From NCBI GenBank assembly GCA_022457155.1, contig JAJGOT010000039.1:1063501-1127500 (forward strand): a DNA stretch of 64,000 nt, written 5' to 3'. The position numbers were made by a program, and so were the translations under genes. A model generated the notes under the pieces. The model searched no databases and was not told where the DNA came from. It saw nothing but the letters and a program-made list of their open reading frames with translations. Every line of letters starts with the position of its first letter. Position 1 is the stretch's first letter. Source of the stretch: Cladopsammia gracilis. Taxonomy: Eukaryota; Cnidaria; Anthozoa; Scleractinia; Dendrophylliidae. Shown piece by piece: positions 32,167-42,486 of the stretch.

Positions 32167-33059
32167 TTATCGCAAATCTTGGGGCAGCTTGTTCATAATA
32201 ATTGAGGATAGTAAGCTTCCATAGGAGCTTGAAGGGACCCCCAAGGACTTGAGGCTTCTTACGTGTGATTCCAAGGTGTCGTATAGCTGCCTTAAATTCT
32301 CAACATTTTCGCCAGAATTAACAGGGCTAACATTAAGGATAATATCCATATGCCTGTTTATGATTTGTTGTTTGTTGCCAAATCGTTTCTTTAGAATGGT
32401 GATGGCTTCCTCATAGTTAGTAGCAGTCAGGGACAACCCAGAAATAGCATCACTGGCTGGCTTAATAAGGAGTGATGTAAGATAATTGAATTTGTCGATA
32501 GGAGCTAGCTTAGTGTTATTGTGGACGGATGATTCAAATGTGTCCCAAAAGGTGGACCAATTACTAATTTCGCCATCGAATTTCTTGAGATCAAGTTTAG
32601 GCAATTTGACTTGAGGGGATACGGCTGGAGTTGGCGATGATAAATTGACAGCGCCAGTTGAGGTTTCAGATTCATTTGGAAGAAATTCTAAGATAGGTGA
32701 TAACGGGCTTACCGGTAGTTCGTCCTGTGTCGGCGTGCTGGATGTTTTTGCGAAGGTCTTCGATTCCAAGAATGAATCAATCCTCATAATGGCCAGCTGA
32801 ATTAATTCACTAACGACATCTGCTTCACGAATTTCCTCTTCTATCTCGTCGTCTTCAACAAGGCCAAGTATTTCATCATCCAGTGCCTTTAGAGTGTCTA
32901 CGATACTTGTAAGACTTGTTGGCCGTAATCCAATTCCTTTGTGGTCGGGGATTCCAATTGCTCGTTCACAGCGTGAGCAACACGATGAGCTGTGGTTCTG
33001 TGTCCCTGTCGGACTGCTTTTCTTCGTCCAGGATTCTTTTCTGCCTTTTTCGGTGGCAT
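32167..33059 (-). pseudogene. BEL/Pao Gag (DUF1759)
   Basis: The ATG at 33059 starts a basic leader (MPPKKAEKNPGRRKAVRQG). A frameshift near 32930 leads into LKALDDEILGLVEDDEIEE and then the DUF1759 domain (KLPKLDLKKFDGEISNWSTF, NKLPQDLR). The frame runs on into the protease except for one TAA at 32167. Gag forms the particle that packages the element RNA. Confidence 0.85.
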
Positions 33060-33119
33060 CGTCTATAGGATCAATTCAGGTAAGCAGAAGGATGCCGTGC
33101 ACTCGGTGAATCAAACCTT

Positions 33120-33137
33120 ATCCGGCTCGAAGGACCA
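33120..33137 (-). promoter_or_regulatory. Primer binding site, tRNA-Tyr type
   Basis: Read on the minus strand, TGGTCCTTCGAGCCGGAT directly follows the 5' LTR. It is complementary to the 3' end expected for animal tRNA-Tyr (acceptor TCGAAGG-A-CCA and adjoining T arm), 18 of 18 bases by recall. Confidence 0.8.
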
Positions 33138-33383
33138 TGTAAGATAGGGCTACTAAGGACGCCTTGTTCAGAGGTTAGTGCACATCCGAGGACTGTATTA
33201 CACCGGTTACAAGAGAAGTTCAGGCTCAAATCCATATAATCCAAGGTTTAATCGAACTCAACGTACAGTAAAACTACTCGCAATACCATCATGTCGAGCA
33301 ACGTGGTCCTAAAAGTCCACAGTTCTTTTCGGTCCGTAATGTCACGTGACAGGCTGTCACGCTATGTAACGAAGTCTACTACA
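33138..33383 (-). repeat. BEL 5' LTR
   Basis: 246 bp copy of the left LTR, followed by the target duplication ACCAG at 33384-33388. Confidence 0.92.
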
Positions 33384-33388
33384 ACCAG

Positions 33389-34732
33389 CTTTTAACATGA
33401 TCTGGATGACAATTTGAGGTAAGTGATCAGTTGAAGTTCCATAACACCATATAACACTCGCTTCGCATGTGCTTCGCATGAAGAGCGTTGTCTTGAAAAT
33501 GTAGGAATATGCCGTTTCGATCAGCGTTTTGCGATCGAAACTTGTATTCTAGTTGAAATAGATCTCCAAATTGATATTTGTGTTCCTAAAGCTCGATTTA
33601 TTTGTGATTTACTCGAAGGGACGCGTAAAACACGTGGCGACGCGAAGAATCACGTGGGGACGCGGACTTTGCGTGGGTCTCAAATACCACTCAATTATTT
33701 CGATTTTTCTCTTAGTAAACGCCAGAATTTTCATTTTTTTTAACTTCAATGTAGTGATTTATAAAAAACCTTTTTTTTTCTTGTTTTTTTTTTTTTGCAA
33801 AGTTTGAAATATTTTATATTATTTTTTTTCACTTCTTTATTTGAGTTTTAGTGATGAGAAACTTTTGTTTCTTTTTTCTGTTTATTGTCTGGCCGTTTTT
33901 ATATAGTTTTAAGTTTTCTTTATTTGATTCTCAAAGTGATAAAGATGCTGACAGTGACGATGATGGTGCAGACGTTCCATTCGTGTTGCCTGCTCCCACA
34001 ACACGTGCACCTCCTGTTGCGACAACTGCTCCTGCAGCTTCCCCAGCAATTTTTTATTTTATTTTTTTTTGCAATTTTTTATTTGTAGAATACATTCAAC
34101 AACCTTTTCAGTAGCCTGCCAGATGTTGGTAGGGGTGGTGGCTGTTTTTTTTTCCATCTAAAATTTTTTCAAATATATTTTTTTTAATCTGGCATAGTGA
34201 GTCATTTATTGCAAAAAATAATCTAAATCTTGTCAGTGTGGGTTGTTAGGGGTTTAGAAGGGCTTTTTGCATCATTTTGCATCATTTTACATTTTAATTT
34301 TTTTGGCTTTTTTTTATACCATGAGTCGGTGTTACAAAAAAAAAATATTAAAAATTGTATATTTGCTTCTTTTCAGTGAGATTTGGCATCTAGTTAGCCT
34401 GTTTAAAAAGCAAGAAACTCGTTTTAACATATCCTGTAACTATACCTCATTTTGGACTACATGGCATTCTTCTTGAATTTGTTTGAATAAATTATGCAAA
34501 TTTTTTAACTTATGATTTTTTTTGGGGGAAACTGTATCGAGTTTCTGGAAAGTAAACTATGTTTTTTTATAGAGCTTATTTATCCCTCTTTCAAATGGGA
34601 TATTGTTTAAAACAGTGCTGTAAATACCTGTAGAGATATTAATAAAAATATTAAAGTCGTCAATTTTGTCTGTTTTTTGGGGGAAGACAAAGAGCTCCCT
34701 AATGTCTGTTTGACGTAAGAAAACAGTCGCTG
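33389..34732. other. T-rich spacer, possible second exon of the interrupted gene
   Basis: Mostly long T runs. The only coding-like piece is about 33930-34050, acidic then Pro/Ala/Thr-rich (VLPAPTTRAPPVATT), on the plus strand. No clear acceptor or donor pair supports it. Confidence 0.3.
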
Positions 34733-34799
34733 TTGGAAGGGGGGAGGGGAAGAAGAGGGGAGAGGGGGAGAGGGAGGGGGAGAGGGAGGGAGAGGGAGC
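34733..34799 (+). repeat. Purine (GGGAGA)n tract
   Basis: A 65 bp all-purine run of GGGAGAGG-type repeats. It could form triplex or quadruplex DNA. Confidence 0.9.
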
Positions 34800-34947
34800 T
34801 AATTAGCAAGTGTAGACACAGAAAAATTTCTATTGAAAAGTGTCAGATAAGTCCGAAATTAACGAATTTTTCTATTGTAAAGTGTCAAAGGTCACAAATC
34901 GACGAAGCATAGATTTTTATCTACTGTAATTTTAGCAGCTCTTTATT

Positions 34948-35712
34948 TTATTTTATTTTATTCAATAAGGTGTGCATCACGAGCCTTCCGAACAGAGTCA
35001 CGGCAATTATGTATAAGTAAGGCATGAGATGGATGTCATTGATTGAATGTTCAGGCAGGTTGAAGTGTTGTGAGACAGGGGTTGGATTAGCGAGTTGGTG
35101 GTGATTTGGGATGGAGCGGCGATGTTCACCAAAGCGTTCGTGAAGATGTCGTTTAGTTTCCCCAATGTATTGACATGGCAAGTTAAGTTTAGCGCATTTT
35201 TTACATTCGATTAAATAAATAAGGTTTTTAGATTTGCACGTTAAGTTGCCATTAAATATGTCTTTCTTCCTTTGTTGAAGGAAAGGTGAATTTTGTTTGA
35301 CCTTCTTGTAAGAAAGGACACGTGAGGCAGCGTGGGTGCATCTGAATATGCCCTTGGGTGGTTTTTGATAACTTGCTACGCACCAACAGGTCACGCAAAC
35401 TAGCACTTCTTTTGTATGCTATTACTGGTGGACAGGAAAACGTTTCTTTGCAGCGGGCAGAGGATTGAGTATATTCAGATGTTTGCGAACAATAGTTGAT
35501 GGGTTAGGAAGGGCTGGATTGAAGGTAGTGACGAACGGTGTTTGATCGGTATTGTTTTGTTCTTGCCGTGGTTTTAAGGTTTCGAGACGTGGGATGCAGC
35601 GGACGCAATTAATTTCCTTTTGGAGGAATAAGTGACAGTAACCGCATTTGACAAGGTAGTAAATGAGTTCTTTACAGCGCCGCGACGATATCTTACTTGT
35701 TTCTTTGCATCC
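34948..35712 (-). pseudogene. Penelope-like element C-terminal part with GIY-YIG nuclease
   Basis: On the minus strand the first part (KELIYYLVKCGYCHLFLQ, then NPALPNPSTIVRKHLNILN) resembles the region between reverse transcriptase and endonuclease of Penelope-like elements. After two stops near 35420 and a frame change comes the GIY-YIG domain: NLIYLIECKKC (the GIY-like strand), then QYIGETKRHLHERFGEHRRS (YIG motif and catalytic Arg) and SQHFNLPEHSINDIHLMP. The end past 34990 is frame-shifted. Only this 3' part is present; the reverse transcriptase is absent. Confidence 0.75.
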
Positions 35713-36479
35713 CCAAACGTTTTTTTTTAAATGCTCCTCGCTGCGATGATGATTTCTGAATAAACATGTAAAGCCAAGTGGTCATAATTGCTCCGTTTCG
35801 CAAATTTGGCACGTGAACTATTCTAGTACTTGATATCACTTGATATCTTCATTTTACAGGTTAATTTATCATTTAATAGTCTCATTTCGTTTCATTTCGT
35901 TTCGCAAAATACAGTAAGCCAACTAGGCTCTTTTAATTCACATTTTTCTGCGTTCATCACTTTTGGCTATTTTCTCTTCCTATTTTCAGATGATAAAGCA
36001 AGCTCCTGGCCATAATCGACATAATCATGAAAACACGATATTTCTGTCAGGACAGTGTTCCTTTAAGTTAAAAATGTCCTTGGTTAATTTACCCCATTTG
36101 CAAGTTATATAAAAAAAACTGACTAAACAACAATGGGTTTTACGAACAAGTGCTTTCAATTTCCTTGTAGGTTGACAAACGAATATAGAATTTTTCAATA
36201 AGCGTGCTTGTAAAAGTGATCAGAAACAATTTTACGAACGCTGTTTGTAAGATGTGAATAAAAGAATTTTATTTTATCAAGGGGACTGTTTTACTGTAGA
36301 CTAAGCGACATTATTTTATTTTTAAGTGAGTTATTAGTTTCTTCTGATTCTCGTACAGTGTACGGTGGCAGGATTGCATGTATATATTTTGCCGGTTGGC
36401 CTTTGATTTTTGTTCAATGTTTTTAATTTTAAGGCTCAAACCTACGCTTGTCAAATAGGTTCATAATGTCGAACGATAC
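35713..36479. other. No supported gene
   Basis: AT-rich with a short TTTCATTTCG duplication near 35885. Nothing else recognised. Confidence 0.45.
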
Positions 36480-37195
36480 AACAACAACAACAACTTTATT
36501 TCAGTATTCGCAATGCATGCTATTACCGAACCAATTACAATAAGTAAGGAAATTAAAATTACTTAAATTACAATAAAGAAATCTAGAATAAAAAAATAAT
36601 TAATTAATTTAATTTAATTAATTAATTTATTGTTTGTTATTTTTATGTTATTAACATAATAATCATTACGAGATTACAGTTTAGGATATACAGCTATTTC
36701 AATTAACGTTGTCGGATGAGAAAGGCGAAAAGCCAAAACCGCAAGGTAGTATGGGATTTTTATACAATGGCTTTTAACCCTAACCCATACTATCTTGCGC
36801 TCTTGGCTTTAAGCTTTCATCCGACAACGTTTATTGAAATAGCTATATATTAAAAAATAACTAGTAAGTAAAGAAAGGAAAAGCAAAAACAGTTCTTTGT
36901 GTGTTATAAACAAAAGACAAAAAAGTAAAAGTTACAACAAAAAGTCATTAGAAAAATAGGTTGTTTGCGGAAAACTGCAAGAAATCTGGTCAGCAAGGCT
37001 TGTGAAGGTGCTAAATGAGCAAAGTTGCCAAGGGTTTACAGGTTTATGAGTATCTTTAAAACATTTCGGCAATGAAATTCCATTTCTTTGGTGGAACAGC
37101 GGACGTGGATTCAACATCATAAACTGATTAAGGTATTTCATAAAGTCTTCTATCTTGGGGGTGAATTCTCCTTTTTTACAGATCCAAAAGTAATA
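36480..37195 (-). mobile_element. LINE 3' fragment with (GTT)n tail
   Basis: On the minus strand, about 37195-36932 reads RYYFWICKKGEFTPKIEDF and MKYLNQF, like the C-terminal tail of LINE reverse transcriptases. The 3' end near 36480 carries an (ACAACA)n run, as LINE tails do. A MITE is inserted at 36686-36848. Confidence 0.4.
36686..36848. mobile_element. MITE with inverted ends, about 160 bp
   Basis: The ends TATA(C/T)AGCTATTTCAAT(T)AACGTTGTCGGATGA are inverted at both sides, and the inner arms (AAGCCAA...GCAAGATAGTATGGG) also pair. A single diverged end of the same family lies at 5995-6032. Confidence 0.75.
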
Positions 37196-37198
37196 TCT

Positions 37199-37222
37199 CG
37201 TAATTAATTAATTAATTAATTA
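37199..37222 (+). repeat. (AATT)n microsatellite
   Basis: About six units of TAAT. Confidence 0.9.
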
Positions 37223-37259
37223 AATTTATGTATTAATTGTAAAACAATCACGTCGAGTA

Positions 37260-37700
37260 CTATTTACTATGTTTTGATCTTGTTTTCATTGCTTGAGTGA
37301 CAAAAGCAACAGTTAGCCCGCTAATATATTGATTAGTATTATTAAAAAGAAATAAAACCTCATGATAATCGAAATTTGTAAATAATCTATTTTGTTTAAT
37401 AATTTTGTCAAAAAAGGTATTTCGTAGTTCATCATATAACATACAGTGAAATAAAAAGTGCATTTCATCTTCAACTGAATTAAGTGTACAGGGGGTGCAA
37501 ATTCTAACTAAAGGTGTTCCGGCAGGAGTTTTAGGGATTGTAATTCCACCATTTTCAATTCTTAAGTTGTGATTCCCTATCCGTAATTTAGAAGTAATTT
37601 TTCTATGTTCGGGATTTTTGATATGGTTAATAAAATCGGAGTATTTCGTTTTACTTTTAAAGATCTAATAAAATTTAAGCTTTTTATTTGCATTTATTAG
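37260..37700 (-). pseudogene. LINE reverse transcriptase C-terminal fragment
   Basis: The minus-strand frame reads SKLRIGNHNLRIENGGI and then a C-x2-C...H-x3-C-like patch (RICTPCTLNSVEDEMHFLFH followed by C), the typical tail of a LINE ORF2 protein. It ends at TAG near 37260. Upstream pieces to about 37850 look related but decayed. The catalytic core is absent. Confidence 0.6.
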
Positions 37701-37859
37701 ATTGATTTGGTGATTTTTAAGACGTGTAAAAATATTCTGTTTTGCTTTTGACAAGAAAAAAGATGGGTTGCCTAGTTTTTCGCAGTCTTCTAAATATTGA
37801 AGTTTGTACAGAAAGAATCAATCTTACTAATCAAAACTGTTTTATTTTCTTGAGCCATA

Positions 37860-39049
37860 TCATTAGAAATGATTAAGGAGAGTTTTGCGATACTGTTATT
37901 AGGTTGGTTTTCCAGTTGTCAAACAGTTAGGTTTCCGTGAGGTTCGGGGTTTTGGTCGACTTTTTTTTTTAACTTTTTTAGGCCTCATTTTGGTCAGAAG
38001 ATTCGTGCCCGATTTAGTCTCCGCTTAAAGAGATAATTGTGGTACGGATAGTCCTTAAATTTTTCCGATCGATGGTTTTAAAACGACTTCTTGCACTTAG
38101 TTTTAGCTCTTTTAATAGTTTATTCTGTTGTTGAGTAGTGACTTGGAGCTATTGTAGGAAGACAGAACTTCCGTTATCTTATCATGGCATTACGATCACC
38201 GCATCTAATAGTATATCCTCTGTACGCGAAGAACAGCTGCACTTGTAGAGTTGTACCAAATATATCTCGAATTCATTGCCGGAGACATACACGAGACTAC
38301 ACTACGTATCTTTTGTACAACAAGCGTGTAATTCTCGTGAAGTAATGTTGTGCTCCATGCATGCGTTCCATAATAATGGAGTAATTCCATGATAATGGAG
38401 TAAATGGAGTAATGGAGTAAATTAAAAAGCCCACCCGGTTATAGGCCCATCAGTAACAAAACATTACTCCGGTTATTCATTAATTCCTAACAGAAATTCT
38501 TTACAAAAGTTTACGCCAAAATGAAATTAACTGAAAGAACGCTTCTTTATAACAATATTTTTTGCTTGCCAGCCAAAAAACCCTTACGAAGTTACACAAG
38601 CCCAGGGCTTTTAAGCAGCATTTTACGGTAAAGTCTCTTTAAAAAATAATTACAAAGAAGTATAAAACGGAGACAGGCCAAACACGACTCCCCTTTAGAA
38701 TAGCTTTCCCGAGTAGACCTACGAGATATTTCTCCCGTTAGATTACCATTAAGCATATATTAGAGTTTCTTTGGCTCAGAGTCGTGTTGCACTAGGTAAA
38801 TAAGTTTATGTTATCGCTATGAAAATGTTAGGATCAGTAAATTTCTTAGTTCGTTATGCAGTGTCTAAGTCTGCGACGTGCAAGGCTTGTGAAAGAGTAT
38901 TTCTTCGTCACACTGAGATGTATAAGTGTCTAATATCCAAGAATGAAAATACCAAAGACGACCACGACAGCTCCAGCAACTATGTTTAGCTCATTTCTGT
39001 TCTTCGTATAACTGTTTGTTAACAGTGACATATATTCAAACAAAAAGTA
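37860..39049. other. No supported gene
   Basis: Contains a short ATAATGGAGTAA repeat cluster at 38372-38418. No domain recognised. Confidence 0.45.
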
Positions 39050-39577
39050 AGGTGTTTCGATACAGTTTTCTGGAGACCATACCAACATTTTTCAATCGGC
39101 TTTTAAGCGGTCTTCTCCAAGTCAGATCAACGTAAAATTTTCATCACTAACTAGTTTGAATTGAAGTTTGGCAAGATATATTTTCTGGTAAAATCGATAT
39201 TACCATGACGACGATAAACAAGAAACTTAGAAATCTTTAAAAGTGAAATTTAGCGCGTTTAAGAATTCGCATTGAAAATGCCACATAGACATCTTAAAAT
39301 ATGGTATATGGCATATATATTATGCAAGAATAAAAAAATTCTGTATGTTTGAATTCAAATAAACCGCAATAACATTTCAAACCGTACTATTTGTGTACTG
39401 GTAATAAATTGATCGAGAGATTAACACTGGTTTTGTGAAATTACTTAATGATAGTGTCAAAAAGTAGCTTGATGTTATGTTTGTAAACCTTGAAAGTTTT
39501 GTTTACTTTCTCTTTTGCGATCTTGAGAACTACCATTTTTCCTAACATCACTTCATGTGCAATTTTTGGGTATTTTT
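39050..39577 (+). mobile_element. Third copy of the TTAA-family half element
   Basis: Matches 15249-15775 and the inverted 16240-16772 closely, from AAGGTG(T)TTCGATACAG to GCAATTTTTGGGTATTTT. The leading GGTGG is altered and no TTAA partner end is visible, so it is a truncated copy or a half-length subfamily. Confidence 0.75.
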
Positions 39578-39624
39578 CGTTACTCTCTGTTAAAAACGAT
39601 GAGAATCAATTAACACTTTTTAAG

Positions 39625-40047
39625 TAGTGGCGCAGGTTTAGGGAAGGCAACAGTAATACATACAATGTTTGTATGAGGCTCTTGATAATAAACCAGGTGA
39701 AAATCCAGATGAGTTGAAAGTACTGAAACTTGCTCCAGACACAGGACAAGAGGACTGCATAACCATTACCAATTACATGCAAACAAACTTGTCAAAGGAG
39801 AAATTGAACTCAAGGAACCACGCACTCTAACCTAAATGTCCAATTGCAACATCAAAAACAATATTCGGACATAATATAACAGCATTGCATGATGGGGAAA
39901 AGCTTACAGAAGATAGCCCAGAGGGCACTTTGATTTGTTTTTCTGCCACCGAGAGGGTTTGTTTGCCAAACCGAAATATCGGGCAGTTCACATGTGATGC
40001 TTGGATAGACAGACACCTAAGGGTGTTTGGACTGACAGACACCTAAG
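39625..40047 (+). pseudogene. Pif1/Helitron-type helicase fragment fused to unknown coding sequence
   Basis: Around 39628-39660 one frame reads GAGLGKATVIHTMF, close to the Walker A start of Pif1-like helicases (GxGxGKS) as found in Helitrons. After a frame change the sequence reads ALDNKPGENPDELKVLKLAP, the usual continuation. The same frame then goes on for about 90 codons, with one stop at about 39829, through unrecognised sequence (GEKLTEDSPEGTLICFSATE, CLPNRNIGQFTCDAWIDRHL). The Walker Lys is retained but the rest of the helicase is missing. It may be a captured piece in a dead Helitron. Confidence 0.45.
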
Positions 40048-40090
40048 GATGTTTGGACAGACAGATACCAAAGGGTGTTTGGACAGACAA
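40011..40090 (+). repeat. 27 bp tandem repeat, three copies
   Basis: Units of CACCTAAGGGTGTTTGGAC-TGACAGA type with small changes. Confidence 0.85.
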
Positions 40091-40236
40091 ATGCATGAGA
40101 GTTTCTTTTAAAGGAAACCCTGGGCTGGTGAAAGTACCTTTGAATTTAAAAAAAAAAATAGTTCTTCAAAAAATATGACTTTTGGATTTGGCGGCCGCTA
40201 TGGTTGCGACCGCCAGAAAACGCTATCAGATCCAAC

Positions 40237-40410
40237 ATGGCGGCACCCGAGAAGAAGTTCATGTATGCGAGCGCAGTTTCATGTGTAATGTTTTCTGTTT
40301 CTGCTGAAGTTTACGACCGAATTTCATGCTTAAATAGAAGGCTAAAACTAGAAATACGTGTCTCGCAGAACCTCGCGAAGCTCGGGGGAGGATGCACTGC
40401 AAAATTTTAG
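40237..40410 (+). CDS. Small ORF with strong start context, unknown
   Basis: The ATG at 40237 in ACATGGCGGC context opens 57 codons (MAAPEKKFMYASAVSCVMFS...) to a TAG. Animal genes often start ATGGCGGC, and the surrounding 150 bp is GC-richer than the neighbourhood. There is no recognisable domain; it could be a first exon or chance. Confidence 0.2.
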   Translation: MAAPEKKFMYASAVSCVMFSVSAEVYDRISCLNRRLKLEIRVSQNLAKLGGGCTAKF

Positions 40411-42486
40411 TGATGTGGGAGGGAAAGATGGAATTTCTGATATAAATGGAGAGGTTGGGTTGCTTGCTGGCAATGAGCTCATTTAAAGTTGAGACATTTT
40501 CGTTCTCAGTCTCTTCAATTTAACTTGTACTTTGTGCCCTGTCTTCCTAAAATAAAATAAATGGGAGCTGGTGTTAGTCAGTGTTGGGTTTTGAGCTGTG
40601 GGTCGCTGTAACTGCCATGGGACTGCCCCCCGCCCCCCCCCTGTCTTCATTAATTTTTGTCAGAAGGAAAATTGGTCTGAAAGTGGATGTATTAAGTACT
40701 GTTGTAGGACATGGGTCCAGGACAATATGCAGCAGTGTTGTTCTGTTTTACCACTTGTTCTGTTTATTTTGAATGTCTTAATTAAATTCCATTTTTGAAA
40801 CTTGTGAGCTAGTGCTATCTCCTGTTTCCTTTTAATACATACTGCTATAGTTTTTGTTCTATATACTGGGAATCAAACAATCGGTAATGCAATTCTCTAT
40901 TCGTTTGAATGGTTGAGATCACAGGAGGTTACTGCTGCTGAAAAGTGATGTTGTCCAAAACATAACAACTCAATGGTGAAAGTGGCATGAGATTCTCCCA
41001 ACAGTAACAATACTATATTTTGGATACAGGTCATGGGAATTACAAAATTGATTACAAAACATGAATATTCAAGATGAAGCAACAGATTCTCTGCAAATAC
41101 CATAAGCAATGTATATAGAGACCTGGATGGAGAATTTGTAGGTTAAGACCAGGACTTAGGCCTTCATGACCAGTTAGCGCCTTTAAAAATCTTGAAATCA
41201 AAATTAATTTGTTGATGTACATTCTCCTTACTGGTGTCAATGCAGTTCACATAGCCATATAACTACAGTGAATTTGTATTCAATTTCCACAGACAACTTA
41301 TGTTGAAGGTGATCAGGTTCTCAATTTGTATAATCTATGTACTTGCTCGTACACTGATATTGTGAGGAGATTTAAGATACTGATCGCCGTTCCAATAATA
41401 AATGTGAAGCAGTAATGTTGATGTGTCATGTGTTTAGCTACATGTATAGGGTTGCTACGCATTGACATTAGCTGGCCATGATTGCTAACAGAAAATTGTT
41501 TTTTCCTAACGAAATGTTTTTATCCAAATTGTAAACAGAAATTCTCCTTACTAAACCATTCGAATGTTATTTCTTATTGAACTATTTTATGAAGAATGCT
41601 GTAAACTCAAGATACTGTATACATACAACTCGATCACTGTTTCATTCACAAACAATGCTACATCATGTAAATGTTGTATATTTGGGAAATAATTTCCACC
41701 TGTGTGATCTGTAGTTTTGATCATTTATCTGTAGTTTTGATCATTTAAAAATTTCCTTAGTGACGTTAGTTTTGACTTCAGCGTTTCAGTGTTTTATTAT
41801 CCTCTCAGTAGTTTAGCCGGTGTTTTGAGCTACATTTCTTAATCGCTCTTCTTCTCTGAGCCTTTCCTGTAATCAGTGTTTGCTTTTCCCTACCGTATCA
41901 GGTATGAAAGATATTCGTCACGAGTATTTAGCTGATCGTGTAATTCTTGCCACCTCTCGTTGAGTCTACCGAACAGAATCATTTTGTCCAACAGTCTTCC
42001 AGTCGGTGTCGCCTCTCCTGATCGGTCTCGTTCAGAATTCTAATGGCGGCATTTTGTCAAGGCGTTTGAACCTAGTCAAACGGTGTGCCTAGGCTGTTCA
42101 AAGTCTTTGTAATCTATGCTCTCGATGCCGGTCTCTTGACCTCTCTTCGTTGCTCGATCGCGATCGCGCTGAATTTCAAGTCACCGTTCAGCGGAGTTTC
42201 GGTGGTTAATTTACACGGACAAGGATTTCCAGCCACTTGTGGAATCCAACGTTGTTGTCTTTGCTGTTCTTTCTCATTTGCATCAGAAATTGGTTGTGTT
42301 TCACCGAGAGTAAACATTTTTTCACAGACTATGATGGCCGCCGGCACGGCCTCCATGAATAACACCCGGTTCTTGCGACTCCTATGGGTGACGGCCGCTG
42401 AAAATGCACCAAATTACGCGGGCATCACCCGTTGTAGTACGTACTATAGTACGCTACCCATAACACACTGCATGATGTCACACAAC
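40411..42486. other. No supported gene
   Basis: A C-rich run lies at 40626-40642 and a 20 bp tandem (CTGTAGTTTTGATCATTTAT) at 41710-41748. The minus strand from 42356 has an 80-codon frame (MEAVPAAIIVCEKMFTLGET...) of reasonable composition that I do not recognise. 42419-42446 is shared, inverted, with about 63298-63325. Confidence 0.35.

Larger units (their letters stand above)
30304..33383 (-). mobile_element. BEL/Pao LTR retrotransposon, internally deleted
   Basis: Two 246 bp LTRs (30304-30549 and 33138-33383), TGT...ACA ended and essentially identical, are flanked by a perfect 5 bp target duplication (ACCAG). The minus strand carries Gag and an aspartic protease in one frame, then only the start of the reverse transcriptase. 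The rest of pol (RT, RNase H, integrase) is missing, and an 18 bp minisatellite occupies 30725-31062 next to the 3' LTR. A purine tract (plus-strand CTCCCCCCTGTT at 30550-30561) is the likely polypurine tract. Identical LTRs point to recent insertion, so the copy probably moved with help from an intact relative. Confidence 0.92.
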
